A DNA stretch of 25,211 bases. Origin: a virus. Below, in pieces: positions 8,852-16,354 of this stretch (its first letter is position 1; the number at the start of each line of letters is the position of its first letter). The stretch is from positions 1 through 25,211 of the IMG/VR virus record IMGVR_UViG_3300020214_000112; one strand, given 5' to 3'. The position numbers and the translations under genes were made by a program. The notes beneath the pieces were generated by a model. It did not search any database and was not told where the DNA came from. It worked only from the letters and a program-made list of their open reading frames with translations.

Positions 8852-9905
8852 CGTCTAATGATATTCCTAATATACGAGCTTTCCATTCTACCATAGTCTC
8901 CATTTTTTTAGCTTCATCGATAACTAAAGACTTTTGCATTTCTGCAATTTTAATCATATTTGCTCGCTCTTCTTCGTCTTGAAAAAGTTGAACGATAGAA
9001 AGAATAGAGGCGTTTTCTTTTTGTTTGGAAGAAATTCTCTCGCGCCTGTCTCCTTGTAATTTTTTAATTAAGCTTTCTACTCGGCCTTCGCATTGATGAT
9101 ATTCACTGCTTTTGGCTTTTATAATTTCGGCCAAACGAATACTCATTTCATTCTGCTCTTGCGTCTCTTCAAACATTTTGTTAAGTTTGTCCAAGTGTCG
9201 AGAGATAGTTTCTAGATTGATAATCTCTTTGCAAACGTTCATATACAAATTAACTTCATCAGCAGTCAAATCAGGCTTGTCCCATGTCATGCGGATAAAT
9301 TCTTGCTCAAAAATATTCCTGTCATCTTCTGCGGTATAGCAATTTATAATCTTTTGAAATCTAGAATTCCCCAGATTAATAGAAAGTTTTTCCGCACACA
9401 TTTTGTGATGTCTGGTCAGTTTATCTTTATCTATTTTTTCTCCAGTTGCCTCATTAATTCGGTTAATAACTCTTTCTATTGATCGCGGCGTTTGGTATTT
9501 AACAAAAATGGCGTCGTCAGATACCCCATTGTTTTCGCAGCCAGAATTTCTAATATGAGCGGCAACAGTTCTATGCTCCAAACCCATTGTTGATATTGGC
9601 CTATCTGAATAAAGAAGTTCAGCAATTCTCAGGCTAGAAATGCCATTATTGGCTTGCTCTTCTATAAACTGTTCCTGTTCTGGGGTAAGGTGCAGATCTC
9701 CAACCTTTTCGTACTTTGACGTTTTATATTGTATTTTATTAGAAGCTAAAAGAGACCTTATCGCAATGCCTTGTTTTGTGCGCCCGTCTAGACTTTCGTC
9801 ATTAAAAAATTTGCGCGTAATACTATTTAAATCTGGAAACTCTTTTGATATTTCCAATATTTTCTTTTTGTCTTCTTCTGAAAAGCTTATTTTATTATTA
9901 ACCAC
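8841..9905 (-). CDS. Unknown DNA-associated protein, candidate small terminase
   Basis: I do not recognise this 354-residue protein. The N-terminal half has helix-turn-helix-like stretches (LTPEQEQFIEEQANNGISSL, then RTVAAHIRNSGC). The C-terminal third (residues about 225-340) is a Glu/Lys/Gln-rich helical region likely to form coiled coil. The start is a GTG with GAGGA about 9 nt upstream, inside the end of the sigma-like gene (8-nt overlap). DNA-binding N terminus, oligomer-forming C terminus and position two genes before the large terminase are consistent with a small terminase subunit, but it is long for that family and the call is only a positional inference. Confidence 0.45.
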   Translation of the reverse strand: MVNNKISFSEEDKKKILEISKEFPDLNSITRKFFNDESLDGRTKQGIAIRSLLASNKIQYKTSKYEKVGDLHLTPEQEQFIEEQANNGISSLRIAELLYSDRPISTMGLEHRTVAAHIRNSGCENNGVSDDAIFVKYQTPRSIERVINRINEATGEKIDKDKLTRHHKMCAEKLSINLGNSRFQKIINCYTAEDDRNIFEQEFIRMTWDKPDLTADEVNLYMNVCKEIINLETISRHLDKLNKMFEETQEQNEMSIRLAEIIKAKSSEYHQCEGRVESLIKKLQGDRRERISSKQKENASILSIVQLFQDEEERANMIKIAEMQKSLVIDEAKKMETMVEWKARILGISLDDAT

Positions 9906-10602
9906 CTAAAATATCCTCGTTTTGTAAAATTTTAATTGCGACTTGTTTAAATATTTTTTTAAGATTTTTGATCTGCTTATACCCAGCTTTCTTGCCCTTT
10001 TCATTTGTTTTGTATCCCATTTCTATCGCAACTTTTTCTTCATCTATCCCATCAATGTAAAGCCTAGAATAAACCTTATATTGTTTAGGCGCTAAACGAT
10101 GCTTCATTTCTTCGTGAAGTCTTGCCGCGCTACCTATAATATTAAAATTTAAATCTCTCATCTCTTGGATAGATTCAAAATGATTTTCTATAGAGACGGA
10201 AAGTTTAACATCATATGCGGCTTTCTTTGTTTTCTCCCATTTTCTATACAATTGGCATTCTGAACATTGTTTACCGCTTGGTGTGATAGAGCAAGCTGGG
10301 GGGTGATTACCCAAATTGAACTTACAAGATAAACATGGACGAACATAATTTGAATAATTATTTCGTAAAAGATTTTTAATTTGATTGACGGTGATGCGCG
10401 CAATCCAAGGCTCAAGTGGACGATCTTGTTTCCACATCTCCCATTTTTTGAAAATATGGAAACGAATTATTTGCGCGACATCTTCGTAATCCATCCAAGC
10501 AACGGCTTTAAGTTGCCAGATATACCTGTGCTTTTCTATGATTTTATCAACTACGTCTTGCTTATCTTCGTATTTAATCTTGTCTGACTTTTGTAGTTCC
10601 AT
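9898..10602 (-). CDS. Sigma-factor-like protein with zinc-binding insert
   Basis: The 234-residue product has a sigma region 2-like segment at about 38-80: MDYEDVAQIIRFHIF, then W...W, then PWIARITVNQIKNLLR, matching 'DL.Q......W.ria.N...d.lR'. A region 4-like helix-turn-helix lies at about 168-215 (LAPKQYKVYSRLYIDG...). Between them is a Cys cluster (C90, C93, C104, C113, C116) likely to hold zinc. This order is that of ECF or phage late sigma factors, which bring host RNA polymerase to phage promoters. Its place at the head of the packaging genes suggests control of late transcription. It overlaps the zinc-ribbon gene by 29 nt and the next gene by 8 nt. A plain DNA-binding protein remains possible. 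Confidence 0.68.
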   Translation of the reverse strand: MELQKSDKIKYEDKQDVVDKIIEKHRYIWQLKAVAWMDYEDVAQIIRFHIFKKWEMWKQDRPLEPWIARITVNQIKNLLRNNYSNYVRPCLSCKFNLGNHPPACSITPSGKQCSECQLYRKWEKTKKAAYDVKLSVSIENHFESIQEMRDLNFNIIGSAARLHEEMKHRLAPKQYKVYSRLYIDGIDEEKVAIEMGYKTNEKGKKAGYKQIKNLKKIFKQVAIKILQNEDILGG

Positions 10603-10945
10603 ATTTGGTAGGAGATAAGCTATCTATCCCACCAACTCTTTTTGGAGTAAATTTCCTTACTCCAGCTTGAGGGTTCCGCGATAAATCTTCTAAATTAAAA
10701 GCTCTGAATCCGCCCTCCATTTCAATCTCGACATCAAGATTATCTATGTGAGGGAGTTCGTTGATATTTGTATTATCTTCCGAATCTTCTTCTATATCAT
10801 CTTGATGTGTATTTCTACTTGGCTTTTTTTGTACTTGCGATGAAGCCTTGCCGTTCATAGGAGAACCGCATTTTGAACAAAAGTTTGGGGCGAAGCCGCT
10901 ATATTCGTGTTTCGCGCCGCAATTTGGACAGAAAGCGCTTGCCAT
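10574..10945 (-). CDS. Zinc-ribbon protein
   Basis: The 123-residue product opens with a four-Cys zinc ribbon: FCPNCGAKHEY followed by FCSKCGSPM, that is C6-x2-C9 and C22-x2-C25. The rest is acidic and low-complexity (EEDSEDNTNINE) with a short basic tail. Zinc-ribbon proteins of this kind often contact nucleic acid or RNA polymerase. As it is encoded directly upstream of and overlapping the sigma-like gene, a shared role in transcription is plausible but unproven. On the minus strand TATAAATT lies a few bases before its ATG, similar to a T4-type late promoter core. Confidence 0.6.
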   Translation of the reverse strand: MASAFCPNCGAKHEYSGFAPNFCSKCGSPMNGKASSQVQKKPSRNTHQDDIEEDSEDNTNINELPHIDNLDVEIEMEGGFRAFNLEDLSRNPQAGVRKFTPKRVGGIDSLSPTKYGTTKVRQD

Positions 10946-10962
10946 ATTAATTTATAAGTTTA
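10946..10962 (-). promoter_or_regulatory. Possible late promoter core TATAAATT
   Basis: On the minus strand the sequence is ACTTATAAATTAATATG, with the ATG of the zinc-ribbon gene at its end. It resembles the TATAAATA late promoter of T4-like phages but sits very close to the start codon. It lies in one of the few gaps (76 nt) in this operon. Any AT-rich gap could contain such a string, so confidence is low. Confidence 0.25.
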
Positions 10963-11021
10963 CTGTTGAGATTTTCTAGCTTTACCAATATTGTATTTGT
11001 ATATCGTTGAATTTCAATTTA

Positions 11022-11792
11022 TTAATTTGATTGTTCGAAAGGAACCCTGTTTTTCTTTATACCCTCTTCGTAATCGATGTTTTTAATTTTTCTGATAATA
11101 AATTTTAAAATTTCGCTGCGTTTTATATCTTCCTCTGTGAACTCGAACGAAAAAACTCCATGTCGCTCGGAATCTTCGTCTGAAAATAAATTGTAAAAGT
11201 CGAAAAATCCATTTTTACCCTTGATGTCTGATTGCATAAAATCTCCGCATAGGAAAATTTTACTCCCATCCCCGATTCTGGTAAGCAGGGTTGTGATTTC
11301 CTTGAATGTAAAATTTTGCACTTCATCTGCTATTATAATTTTATCTGTTAAAGTGCTACCTCTAAGGAAATTAATGGGAGTCGCAGAGATTGAACCAGCC
11401 TCTTTTAATCGGTGAGCGTCAATGGCTTCAATTATTTCTTGGACTTTGTCTTCAAGAGGAAGTAGGTATGGTTGAAACTTTTCACCAATTGTTCCTGGCA
11501 GCGAGCCAAGAGATTTTTCACCGCTTTCAGCGATTGTTCTAATATAGATAATATCTTTTTCATTGTGGTTGATGAGGTTGAGCGCCGCGTAGACTGCCAT
11601 AAAAGTCTTTGAAGTTCCCGCTGGTCCAGCGACAAAGACTATTTTGGTCTCGTCTCCTAAAAGTATTTTTAATAGCTGTTGTTGTTTATCAGTGAATTTG
11701 AATTTACGCTCTTTGAATTTTATTTCTGTTTTCATCTGCGGAATAATTACTTCCGAAGATGCCGACTTTGTTTTCTTGGGCTTTTTTGCCAT
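11022..11792 (-). CDS. PhoH-like P-loop ATPase
   Basis: The 256-residue product has Walker A GPAGTSKT at 56-63, Walker B-like KIIIADEVQNF near 151-161, and a sensor-like IFLCGDFMQSD further on, the layout of the PhoH family, which is common in phages. The family is a predicted ATPase related to helicase superfamily 1; its phage role is not established (RNA metabolism or phosphate-stress links have been proposed). The N-terminal 20 residues are Lys-rich and likely disordered. The gene starts 4 nt after the tail-tube-like gene, so they are co-transcribed and perhaps coupled. Confidence 0.88.
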   Translation of the reverse strand: MAKKPKKTKSASSEVIIPQMKTEIKFKERKFKFTDKQQQLLKILLGDETKIVFVAGPAGTSKTFMAVYAALNLINHNEKDIIYIRTIAESGEKSLGSLPGTIGEKFQPYLLPLEDKVQEIIEAIDAHRLKEAGSISATPINFLRGSTLTDKIIIADEVQNFTFKEITTLLTRIGDGSKIFLCGDFMQSDIKGKNGFFDFYNLFSDEDSERHGVFSFEFTEEDIKRSEILKFIIRKIKNIDYEEGIKKNRVPFEQSN

Positions 11793-11796
11793 AAAA

Positions 11797-12606
11797 TTAC
11801 ACCATCTCTTCGATTATCTGTAGCCCTCCTTTCGCTACACCGTTACTATCAATCGAAACTGTCTGAGAATTTAAAACACCAGACATGTAAAATGAATTTC
11901 CGTCTGCCATCGTTATTGAGCCAGAAACCGTTGTGTTAGGTTGAAAATCAGAAAGCCAATCAATATTGGATATACCATTTATTTGCAATGATTTTGTTAT
12001 TTTACTTACGCTAACTTTTGTTGGGTATGTGCTTCCTATTTCAAAATTAGCTGCTCTGTCGATCTCAATACTAAAATTTAAATTTTCGTACTCGTTAATT
12101 TGCTGCGTAAAATTAATTCCTGACAAATTAATTGTCATGTTTCTCAATGGAGAAATTACTCCTGTTTCAACTGTTTGACCGTCGTATACATATATACCAC
12201 TGCCTGTCGCAAGACCATAAGAATCAAACTGCATGTCTAAAAACATGGGCTTCCAAGGCTCAAGAGAAAAACTCATGCTTTTTAAAAAGCATTTGTCAAA
12301 TCTATACGAAGGTACATGAATAAAAGATCCACTTGTAAAATCTCCAGTTAATGCGAGAAATCCAGTGAATTGATTAACTCCAGCGCCTGTTACGGGCAAT
12401 ACTGTTGTAGACACAGACGAGCTTTTAGGCCCAGTTTGAATATAATAATCTAACTCTTGACCAATTCTTTTTATTCTTTTTAATTGAGTTGTATTATTGG
12501 CGTTAAAATTAGATGCGTATAATACGTTACAAACTCCTGTGCTTGTATTTTGCTCATCTCCATTGGACACAAATGCCCGAATATTATTATATGAAACGTA
12601 AGCCAT
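11797..12606 (-). CDS. Putative tail tube or related beta-rich tail protein
   Basis: The 269-residue product is Ser/Thr/Asn/Gly-rich, predicted beta-rich, with no membrane segment. The repeated pattern of long strands (e.g. KSMSFSLEPWKPMFLDMQF, then SIEIDRAANFEIGS, then KSLQINGIS) and the final 'SGVLNSQTVSIDSNGVAKGG' is reminiscent of phage tail-tube or related ring-forming beta-barrel proteins. The assignment is by general character only. It is the first gene of the minus-strand operon and lies back-to-back with the plus-strand metallophosphoesterase gene, so the promoter for the operon should lie in 12607-12714. Confidence 0.5.
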   Translation of the reverse strand: MAYVSYNNIRAFVSNGDEQNTSTGVCNVLYASNFNANNTTQLKRIKRIGQELDYYIQTGPKSSSVSTTVLPVTGAGVNQFTGFLALTGDFTSGSFIHVPSYRFDKCFLKSMSFSLEPWKPMFLDMQFDSYGLATGSGIYVYDGQTVETGVISPLRNMTINLSGINFTQQINEYENLNFSIEIDRAANFEIGSTYPTKVSVSKITKSLQINGISNIDWLSDFQPNTTVSGSITMADGNSFYMSGVLNSQTVSIDSNGVAKGGLQIIEEMV

Positions 12607-12655
12607 TAGAATTTATTCTAATTTTTTTTTGATATTTTAAAGCCTAATTAATAAT

Positions 12656-12662
12656 TTACACT
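12656..12662 (-). promoter_or_regulatory. Candidate promoter element AGTGTAA for the late operon
   Basis: On the minus strand AAAAAAGTGTAAATTATTAA lies 49 nt before the ATG of the first gene in the leftward operon, within the 108-nt divergent gap. It shares the AGTGTAA core with sites at 598 and 6021. The function is inferred. Confidence 0.35.
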
Positions 12663-12679
12663 TTTTTGAGGGAAAACCA

Positions 12680-12707
12680 TTGACAAAGGAAATTTTTAGA
12701 GTAAGAT
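12680..12707 (+). promoter_or_regulatory. Promoter TTGACA-N16-TAAGAT, 7 nt before ATG
   Basis: A consensus -35 box TTGACA (12680-12685), a 16-nt spacer and TAAGAT (12702-12707) end 7 nt before the ATG at 12715. Start of transcription would fall at or next to the ATG. The same geometry recurs upstream of several genes in 16.5-19.3 kb. Confidence 0.72.
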
Positions 12708-12714
12708 ATTTTTT

Positions 12715-13407
12715 ATGACTAGAATAGTCGTAATTTCAGACACTCATGGTAAGCATGGCGCTCCTTTGCCAGACGGAGACGTTCTCATACATTGTGGTGA
12801 TTTCTGCTCTCATGGCCAATACAAAGATGCAATCCAATTTTTGGGTTGGTTTCAAGCGCAACCCCACCAAAGAAAAATTTTTATTGCTGGAAACCATGAT
12901 CTTGTTTTTGAGCAAGGTTCGCACCATGATATTGAAATGCTCACGCATATCTTTTTGAATGATTCGACCCATTATCTCAACGATAGCGGCATCAACCTTT
13001 TCGGAATAAATTTTTGGGGTAGTCCTGTTCAACCTCGCTTCCTCAACTGGGCGTTCAACAGAGATAGAGGAGAGGATATTAAAAAGCATTGGGATAAAAT
13101 CCCAAGCGGCACCGACGTTCTCATTACTCATGGCCCACCTTACAAGATTTTAGACGAAGCTCCTCGCTCGAATTTTGGCTCTTATGAAAATGTGGGATGC
13201 AAAGATTTGCTAGATAAGGTTTTAAAAGTTAAACCTAAATTGCATGTCTTTGGTCATATCCACGCTTCAGGTGGTCAGATTTTTTCTACGGATCACACCA
13301 TTTACGCTAACGCCTCAATCTGCACTGAGGAATATGTTCCGCTCAACAAGCCTTTTATTTTCGACATTGACGAAAATAAGAATATCGATATTATAAATAT
13401 ACACTAA
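12715..13407 (+). CDS. Calcineurin-like metallophosphoesterase
   Basis: The 230-residue product carries all metal-site motifs of the calcineurin-like phosphoesterase superfamily: DTHG at 9-12, GDF at 28-30, GNHD at 59-62, THGPP at 138-142 and GHIH at 180-183. These coordinate two metal ions and hydrolyse phosphoesters. The substrate is not evident (nucleotide, nucleic acid 3'-phosphate or protein phosphate). The length and order fit small single-domain members. It is the first gene of the plus-strand accessory run and has a near-consensus promoter whose spacing predicts a leaderless mRNA. The next gene starts 1 nt after its stop. Confidence 0.92.
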   Translation: MTRIVVISDTHGKHGAPLPDGDVLIHCGDFCSHGQYKDAIQFLGWFQAQPHQRKIFIAGNHDLVFEQGSHHDIEMLTHIFLNDSTHYLNDSGINLFGINFWGSPVQPRFLNWAFNRDRGEDIKKHWDKIPSGTDVLITHGPPYKILDEAPRSNFGSYENVGCKDLLDKVLKVKPKLHVFGHIHASGGQIFSTDHTIYANASICTEEYVPLNKPFIFDIDENKNIDIINIH

Positions 13408-13408
13408 C

Positions 13409-13600
13409 ATGGATCAAAAAAACATTAACAGAGAAGTTTCTATGGAAGAGGTTAAGAATATTATTCTTAATCTTTATAAAAATCTAGATAAAAATAATAT
13501 TCACTTCAATTCTGTAACAGCTGACGATGCTTTTTTTGATGAGCTTCAGGGTTTGCTGGAAAAGCATTTCGATTATCCTGATTATAAAAATTATAATTAA
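13409..13600 (+). CDS. Small acidic protein of unknown function
   Basis: The 63-residue product is acidic and probably all helical (EEVKNIILNLYKNLDKN, then DDAFFDELQGLLEKHF). It has no recognised motif. It sits 1 nt after the metallophosphoesterase stop and 2 nt before the AbrB-like gene, so it is part of the same transcript. Confidence 0.55.
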   Translation: MDQKNINREVSMEEVKNIILNLYKNLDKNNIHFNSVTADDAFFDELQGLLEKHFDYPDYKNYN

Positions 13601-13602
13601 AG

Positions 13603-13836
13603 ATGAACGGTAAAGGATCAAAGCCTAGACCTCCTTCTGTTTCTAAGGAGGAATTCGACAAAAATTGGGATGAAATTTTCGCTAAAAAAGCAAATGTTCC
13701 GATAAAAACACTTGACAACGGCGACCAATTCATTGAGATTCCTAAAGTGCTACTAGATGGTTTGGGCTGGAAAGTAGACGACGAAATCATTTGGGCCGAG
13801 CAATCTGATGGCGTATTTAAATTAACTAAAAAATAA
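13603..13836 (+). CDS. AbrB/MazE-like swapped-hairpin protein
   Basis: In the 77-residue product, residues about 38-77 (GDQFIEIPKVLLDGLGWKV, then DDEIIWAEQSDGVFKLTKK) match the AbrB/SpoVT/MazE swapped-hairpin pattern 'G.q..tiP..ll..LGl..GD.i.......g.i.l'. Such domains dimerise and bind DNA, as transition-state regulators or antitoxins. No toxin gene of a known family adjoins it, so a regulator is more likely than an antitoxin. The N-terminal 35 residues are a basic, Pro-rich then acidic extension. Confidence 0.68.
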   Translation: MNGKGSKPRPPSVSKEEFDKNWDEIFAKKANVPIKTLDNGDQFIEIPKVLLDGLGWKVDDEIIWAEQSDGVFKLTKK

Positions 13837-13837
13837 C

Positions 13838-14413
13838 ATGGGAATGTTCGATAATATATCTGTAGCAGACAAGCTTCCTTATTCACAGGAAATGATTGAT
13901 CTTGGTTTGAACAAGAACAATAGAGATTTTCAAACCAAAGATTTAGATTGTTCATTGTCTGAATATTGCATTCAGCATGGTGAACTTTTCGAGAAGAAAT
14001 ATAAAAACCAAAGGTGGATTCAAGCCGATCCAAAAGGCAAGTCTTTTGCTGACCGTGCAGGACGCATGGAAAGAACTGATGAGTATTGGGATAAAGTAGA
14101 TTTGCACGGCGTCATTCATTTTTACGATAACCAATACGATGTCCAAGATAAGTGGGATTGCTGGATAGAATTTAAGGCAATTTTTACAGATTCAAAACTT
14201 GAACGCATTGAACTTTTTAAGTTTGAAAAAACTGATAATCAAGGAAGAAAGGAGCAGTCAAAAAAATGGGAGGAGAGATTGGATCGCGAAAATAATCTCT
14301 GGTATAATAAATATTTTTTTCACACCGCTCCCTTTCTCTGGTTCAAAAGAAAAATCTGCAACAAGATTGCGGATGGAATTATTTTCGTTGGTCAAAAAAT
14401 GAGAGGATATTAA
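13838..14413 (+). CDS. Unknown phage protein beginning MGMFDNI
   Basis: The 191-residue product begins MGMFDNISV, a start shared by a set of uncharacterised phage proteins. It continues with an acidic, aromatic-rich middle (a LHGVIHFYDNQ stretch, then WDCWIEFKAIFTD) and a basic C-terminal tail. No catalytic motif is seen and there is no signal peptide. It lies 1 nt after the AbrB-like gene and 1 nt before the next gene. Confidence 0.6.
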   Translation: MGMFDNISVADKLPYSQEMIDLGLNKNNRDFQTKDLDCSLSEYCIQHGELFEKKYKNQRWIQADPKGKSFADRAGRMERTDEYWDKVDLHGVIHFYDNQYDVQDKWDCWIEFKAIFTDSKLERIELFKFEKTDNQGRKEQSKKWEERLDRENNLWYNKYFFHTAPFLWFKRKICNKIADGIIFVGQKMRGY

Positions 14414-14414
14414 A

Positions 14415-15023
14415 ATGAAATATAAAACAATACCAAGTGCATTGCCAATTGAATACGAGAACAAATTGATCAAGCTTTACAGAAAGCCTTGGGCATTATC
14501 CGTGGAGGATTGGGATATTTTTGAAGCCGAGATAAAGAAGAAGCATCCAATTCAATATTTCTTTAGAGAAGAGTTGACTCTAAAACTCTGGGTTTGCAGG
14601 AGAAAATTAAACGATTATATTTGGGCAATTAGAAACCGCATCTCTAATCCAAGAAAAGAGATGAGAAAAATTGTGTTTCCCGCTAGATATGAAGATCTGC
14701 CAGAGATTATATTTAATTTTAATAAACAAGTTATTATAGAAATTTACGAAAGAGAAAAATATTTCGATAAAATTGAGCCTTCGTCGAATAAATCAAAAAG
14801 CGGACAATTCGAAAAAAATTTGAAAAAATATTATAAATATGTTACTGAAACAAGACCGCAAATGCTTAATGAAGCTGATAATTCCCTCCCAATGAAAATA
14901 TCAAAGCTGAAGGCAGACTTTAAAAAGACCAAAACTTGGGCAAGGAAACATGAAACGATAGATAAACTTGATAATGAAATGTGCGTTTGGGTAAGCGCTA
15001 ACAGAGAATATTTTTGGACATAA
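14415..15023 (+). CDS. Basic helical protein of unknown function
   Basis: The 202-residue product is Lys/Arg-rich with many Trp and Tyr residues. It is probably helical, with no recognised domain. The N-terminal part (FEAEIKKKHPIQYFFREEL) and a basic C-terminal stretch (KLKADFKKTKTWARKHETI) might contact nucleic acid, but nothing in it is diagnostic. It is packed 1 nt from both neighbours. Confidence 0.55.
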   Translation: MKYKTIPSALPIEYENKLIKLYRKPWALSVEDWDIFEAEIKKKHPIQYFFREELTLKLWVCRRKLNDYIWAIRNRISNPRKEMRKIVFPARYEDLPEIIFNFNKQVIIEIYEREKYFDKIEPSSNKSKSGQFEKNLKKYYKYVTETRPQMLNEADNSLPMKISKLKADFKKTKTWARKHETIDKLDNEMCVWVSANREYFWT

Positions 15024-15024
15024 T

Positions 15025-15216
15025 ATGAACCCTAAAATTCTATTTAAAATATTTTTTACTCCATTTAGATTTTTAATTTGCGTTCCGCTTTTTTTTCTAG
15101 CCTCTATAATCTTTTTGATTGGTTTTTGTTTTTATGATGAGGCGTTAAAAGATTACTCCGAGTCATTAAAGTCTTTGTGGGTATTTGCTTCAAAAGGTGG
15201 AGAATATTACAGCTAA
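15025..15216 (+). CDS. Small membrane protein
   Basis: The 63-residue product has a single hydrophobic segment at about residues 13-36 (FRFLICVPLFFLASIIFLIG) after a short basic N terminus, followed by an acidic soluble tail. One inner-membrane span is therefore likely. There is no motif to tell a holin, a spanin-like protein or a superinfection-exclusion factor apart. It starts 1 nt after the preceding gene. Confidence 0.6.
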   Translation: MNPKILFKIFFTPFRFLICVPLFFLASIIFLIGFCFYDEALKDYSESLKSLWVFASKGGEYYS

Positions 15217-15259
15217 TCATTTGGTAAAGAAGAAATTGATCGCTTAACTAATATTTTAC

Positions 15260-15412
15260 ATGGATCAAATAGAATTACTAAGCAGAATCCCGAAAGAGCA
15301 TTACACGACTCACGAAGGGAAACAGATTAAAGTAGGCGAACTGCTTTCAATTTTAAATAAAAAAAATACTAATCATGCGTCTTCTCGACGCAAATTGCCG
15401 AAAATAAATTAA
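15260..15412 (+). CDS. Short basic protein, 50 residues
   Basis: ATG at 15260 opens a 50-residue frame ending with TAA at 15410-15412. The product (MDQIELLSRIPKEHYTTHEG...) is basic at the C terminus (SSRRKLPKIN). It fills the gap between the membrane protein and the methyltransferase genes in the same orientation. No ribosome binding site is obvious and no motif is seen, so it could be a chance frame. Confidence 0.4.
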   Translation: MDQIELLSRIPKEHYTTHEGKQIKVGELLSILNKKNTNHASSRRKLPKIN

Positions 15413-15419
15413 AATTTTT

Positions 15420-15920
15420 ATGATAAAAAATAGAGTATTTTTGCCAATTTTATTTAAAAAATTAAATATAAAAATAGGAGCAGAGCTTGGAGTTGCGGCT
15501 GGATTTTATAGTTATAGGCTAAATAGCGCTTATGATTTTGAAAAATTTTATTGTATAGATAAATGGAATGATCATCATAACGAAAATGAAAAAAATAAAG
15601 TTGAGATTTTATTCAAAAATAAAAAAAATGTTACAATAATACATTCTTCTTTTTCTGATGCCGTAGTTAATTTTCAGGACAATTTTTTTGATTTTATTTA
15701 TATAGATGGATATGCGCATACTGGACAAGATGGCGGTAAAACATTAAGAGAATGGTTCCCAAAACTTAGAAAGGGCGGAATTTTTTCTGGTCATGATTAC
15801 TGTCCAAAAAGGTGGCCAAAAACATTTTTTAATGTAAATAAATTTTTAAAGGAAGAGCTTGGATATAAAATACATGTTACTCGCGAAAAAACAGATCCAT
15901 CTTGGTATATAAAAAAATGA
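15420..15920 (+). CDS. Class I SAM-dependent methyltransferase (Methyltransf_24-like)
   Basis: The 166-residue product has motif I GAELGVAAGFYS at about 20-31 (SAM binding), an acidic residue in CIDKWND at about 45-51 after the second strand, and FDFIYIDGYAHTG followed by WFPKLRKGGIFSGHDY, the D-x-[YF]-I-D-G-x-H and 'L.pGG...GHD' features of the Methyltransf_24 group. These often act on sugars or small molecules in glycan pathways. The next frame looks like the start of a glycosyltransferase and overlaps it by ATGA, so a glycan-modifying pair is a reasonable inference. The gene is very AT-rich, more so than its neighbours. Confidence 0.8.
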   Translation: MIKNRVFLPILFKKLNIKIGAELGVAAGFYSYRLNSAYDFEKFYCIDKWNDHHNENEKNKVEILFKNKKNVTIIHSSFSDAVVNFQDNFFDFIYIDGYAHTGQDGGKTLREWFPKLRKGGIFSGHDYCPKRWPKTFFNVNKFLKEELGYKIHVTREKTDPSWYIKK

Positions 15921-16051
15921 GTAACTTTACAATAATCAGCGGCTTTACTTTAAAAACTCCATACGAGTCAGAGGTAAAATTTCTTAAAGAATCTTTAAAA
16001 AAATTTTCTTTAACTGATGAGCCGCCCGGTTTCCAGGCTCAAGAAACATAA
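15917..16051 (+). pseudogene. Truncated glycosyltransferase-like gene start
   Basis: The frame starts in an ATGA overlap with the methyltransferase stop and codes for 44 residues. Residues 1-31 (SNFTIISGFTLKTPYES, then EVKFLKESLKKFSL) read like the first strand and helix of a family of nucleotide-sugar transferase-like proteins, which begin 'I.S.yT..TPY..Ev..L..SL.kF.L'. Then the sequence changes abruptly to TDEPPGFQAQET and stops. The base composition shifts at about the same place. I interpret it as a gene cut by recombination at about 16010; a genuine short protein is the alternative. Confidence 0.5.
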
Positions 16052-16057
16052 ATAAAG

Positions 16058-16073
16058 TGGGGAAATTTCCCCA
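16058..16073. repeat. 16-bp perfect palindrome TGGGGAAATTTCCCCA
   Basis: A perfect palindrome lies 6 nt after the stop of the truncated gene and is followed by TTTTCTATAAAT, so it could act as a weak terminator. A near-identical palindrome (one base different) lies at 25088-25103. Confidence 0.75.
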
Positions 16074-16354
16074 TTTTCTATAAATGGGGTAGGGGGGTAT
16101 AAACCTCTAATACCATAACGCCTTATATATTGGGCATTAACCCCATTATTGTTCAATATATAGCACTATACTGTGCATTAATAAGACCTGATCGAATAGT
16201 TATTAGAATATATAAGAACAAAGAGAGAGAATAAGCATTTGGAGTATGGAAAATTGAAGTAGAGCGGATTAAATACCACCCCCCGCCGCGCCCCACAGAA
16301 GCGCGGGACGCGATTTTTAATTAATGGGGGAGAGTGTCAGGCACGACGGCGACC
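16074..16354. other. Intergenic region with inverted repeats
   Basis: No gene is supported here. Contents: TATATATTG at 16124-16132 and its exact inverse CAATATATA at 16154-16162, with a 21-nt loop; GCAC-TATACT-GTGC at 16163-16176; the word TATAGTGCTATATA in minus orientation at 16157-16170, which recurs at 25052; G-rich and AG-rich runs; and a terminator-like hairpin near its right end. It lies where gene direction and base composition change. An origin or a recombination junction are possibilities, neither proven. Confidence 0.5.
16287..16319 (+). terminator. Terminator-like hairpin between convergent genes
   Basis: CGCGCCCC (16287-16294) pairs with GGGACGCG (16305-16312) with one mismatch, followed at once by ATTTTTAA. 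It would end plus-strand transcription from the accessory genes before the leftward gene at 16355-16534. Confidence 0.5.

Noticed and set aside
13603-13836. Toxin-antitoxin pair with the AbrB/MazE-like gene
   Set aside because: Neither neighbour resembles a MazF, PIN or other known toxin, so only the DNA-binding domain is supported.
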